Source: Verrucomicrobiota bacterium
GTDB lineage: Bacteria; Verrucomicrobiota; Verrucomicrobiia; Verrucomicrobiales; Verrucomicrobiaceae
Assembly (NCBI GenBank): GCA_009885275.1
Contig: VFKY01000174.1
Span: 1 to 5,985, forward strand
Direction of reading: 5' to 3'
DNA: 5,985 bases
The position numbers and the translations under genes are program-made. The notes beneath the pieces are model-generated. The model was not told where the DNA came from, did not search any database, and saw only the letters and a list, made by a program, of their open reading frames with translations. Shown one piece after another: positions 5,715 to 5,985 of this stretch. The stretch's first letter is position 1. The number at the start of each line of letters is the position of its first letter.

Positions 5715-5985
5715 ATGGAAGCGACACCCTCGTCGCATGGCTTTAACTACCAACGAACAACAAGGCTTGAGACAAGCCTTCTACTTTGCACACTCTCGAT
5801 GCTTGGAATGAAAAGCAACCCGCAAAGAGGTCAATGCTCCGGCCAAAGGCGCAGGTAACACCACCGCGAGGTTATCCTTCCTTCGTCACGATCTGCAAAA
5901 CGCCTCGCCCTACACTGTGGTGTCGCCTGTGCCTCGTAGCTCACACAAGAAGAAGTCCTCAGCTTCCTCCATCATCTGCAAAAAA
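5715..5985. other. No confident gene; possibly decayed sequence
   Basis: All six frames were scanned by eye in this right end. Only short frames exist, such as MALTTNEQQGLRQAFYFAHS from 5737, which stops after 24 codons. One minus-strand frame entering from the right edge (MMEEAEDFFLCELRGTGDTT) ends within about 75 bases and might be the tail of a gene outside the window. None has a recognisable domain. With the start-less zinc-ribbon frame beside it, the stretch looks like degraded coding DNA or plain intergenic sequence. Confidence 0.5.
5762..5780. terminator. Perfect 8-bp hairpin, possible terminator
   Basis: AAGGCTTG-AGA-CAAGCCTT is a perfect 8-bp inverted repeat with a 3-base loop. On the minus strand it is followed by GTTGTTCGTT, a mildly T-rich stretch, so it could end a transcript coming from a gene beyond the right edge. 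On the plus strand it is followed by CTACTTT. Neither tail is a clean T run, so the terminator reading is tentative. Confidence 0.35.

Noticed and set aside
5556..5753. Minus-strand 65-codon frame at the right end
   Set aside because: Composition looks random, there is no motif, and it lies opposite the zinc-ribbon-like frame.

Overview
The window looks like a piece of a Verrucomicrobiota chromosome, most likely from the Verrucomicrobiales. Three things point there. First, an ECF sigma factor of the Rhodopirellula/Verrucomicrobium type is coupled to a FecR anti-sigma protein whose outer part is a LamG/concanavalin-like domain. Second, the Nudix-like protein resembles a type I recall from that phylum. 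Third, most starts lack a clear Shine-Dalgarno (SD) sequence. This assignment comes from recognising family features, not from a database search.

Layout, left to right. At 1-1600 (minus strand, running off the left edge) lies the FecR-LamG membrane protein. It overlaps by four bases (ATGA) the end of the ECF sigma factor gene at 1597-2145 (minus), so the two form a coupled sigma/anti-sigma unit. A 90-base divergent intergenic region separates the sigma gene from a plus-strand Nudix-like hydrolase gene (2236-2838). That gene converges on a small helical hypothetical protein gene (2919-3146, minus). Upstream of the small gene on the minus strand come L-serine ammonia-lyase (3232-4590) and a Met/Lys-rich lipoprotein (4692-5498). 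These three minus-strand genes are spaced 85 and 101 bases apart and could be co-transcribed, though no promoter or terminator was found that proves it.

The right end (5499-5985) has no confident gene. It holds a short open frame encoding a CxxC...CxxCG zinc-ribbon-like motif without a usable start codon, a perfect 8-bp hairpin, and otherwise featureless sequence that may be decayed or may belong to a gene beyond the edge.

Functionally, the left part is a surface-signalling module: an inner-membrane FecR protein probably holds the sigma factor and presents a LamG domain outside the cytoplasm. The right part is metabolic: serine deamination to pyruvate by an iron-sulfur enzyme, next to an exported lipoprotein of unknown role. 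No CRISPR array, RNA gene, insertion sequence or clear new multi-gene defence system was seen. The most distinctive points are the expanded Nudix box, the C-terminal cysteine of the serine dehydratase, the sdaA leader, and the orphan zinc-ribbon frame.
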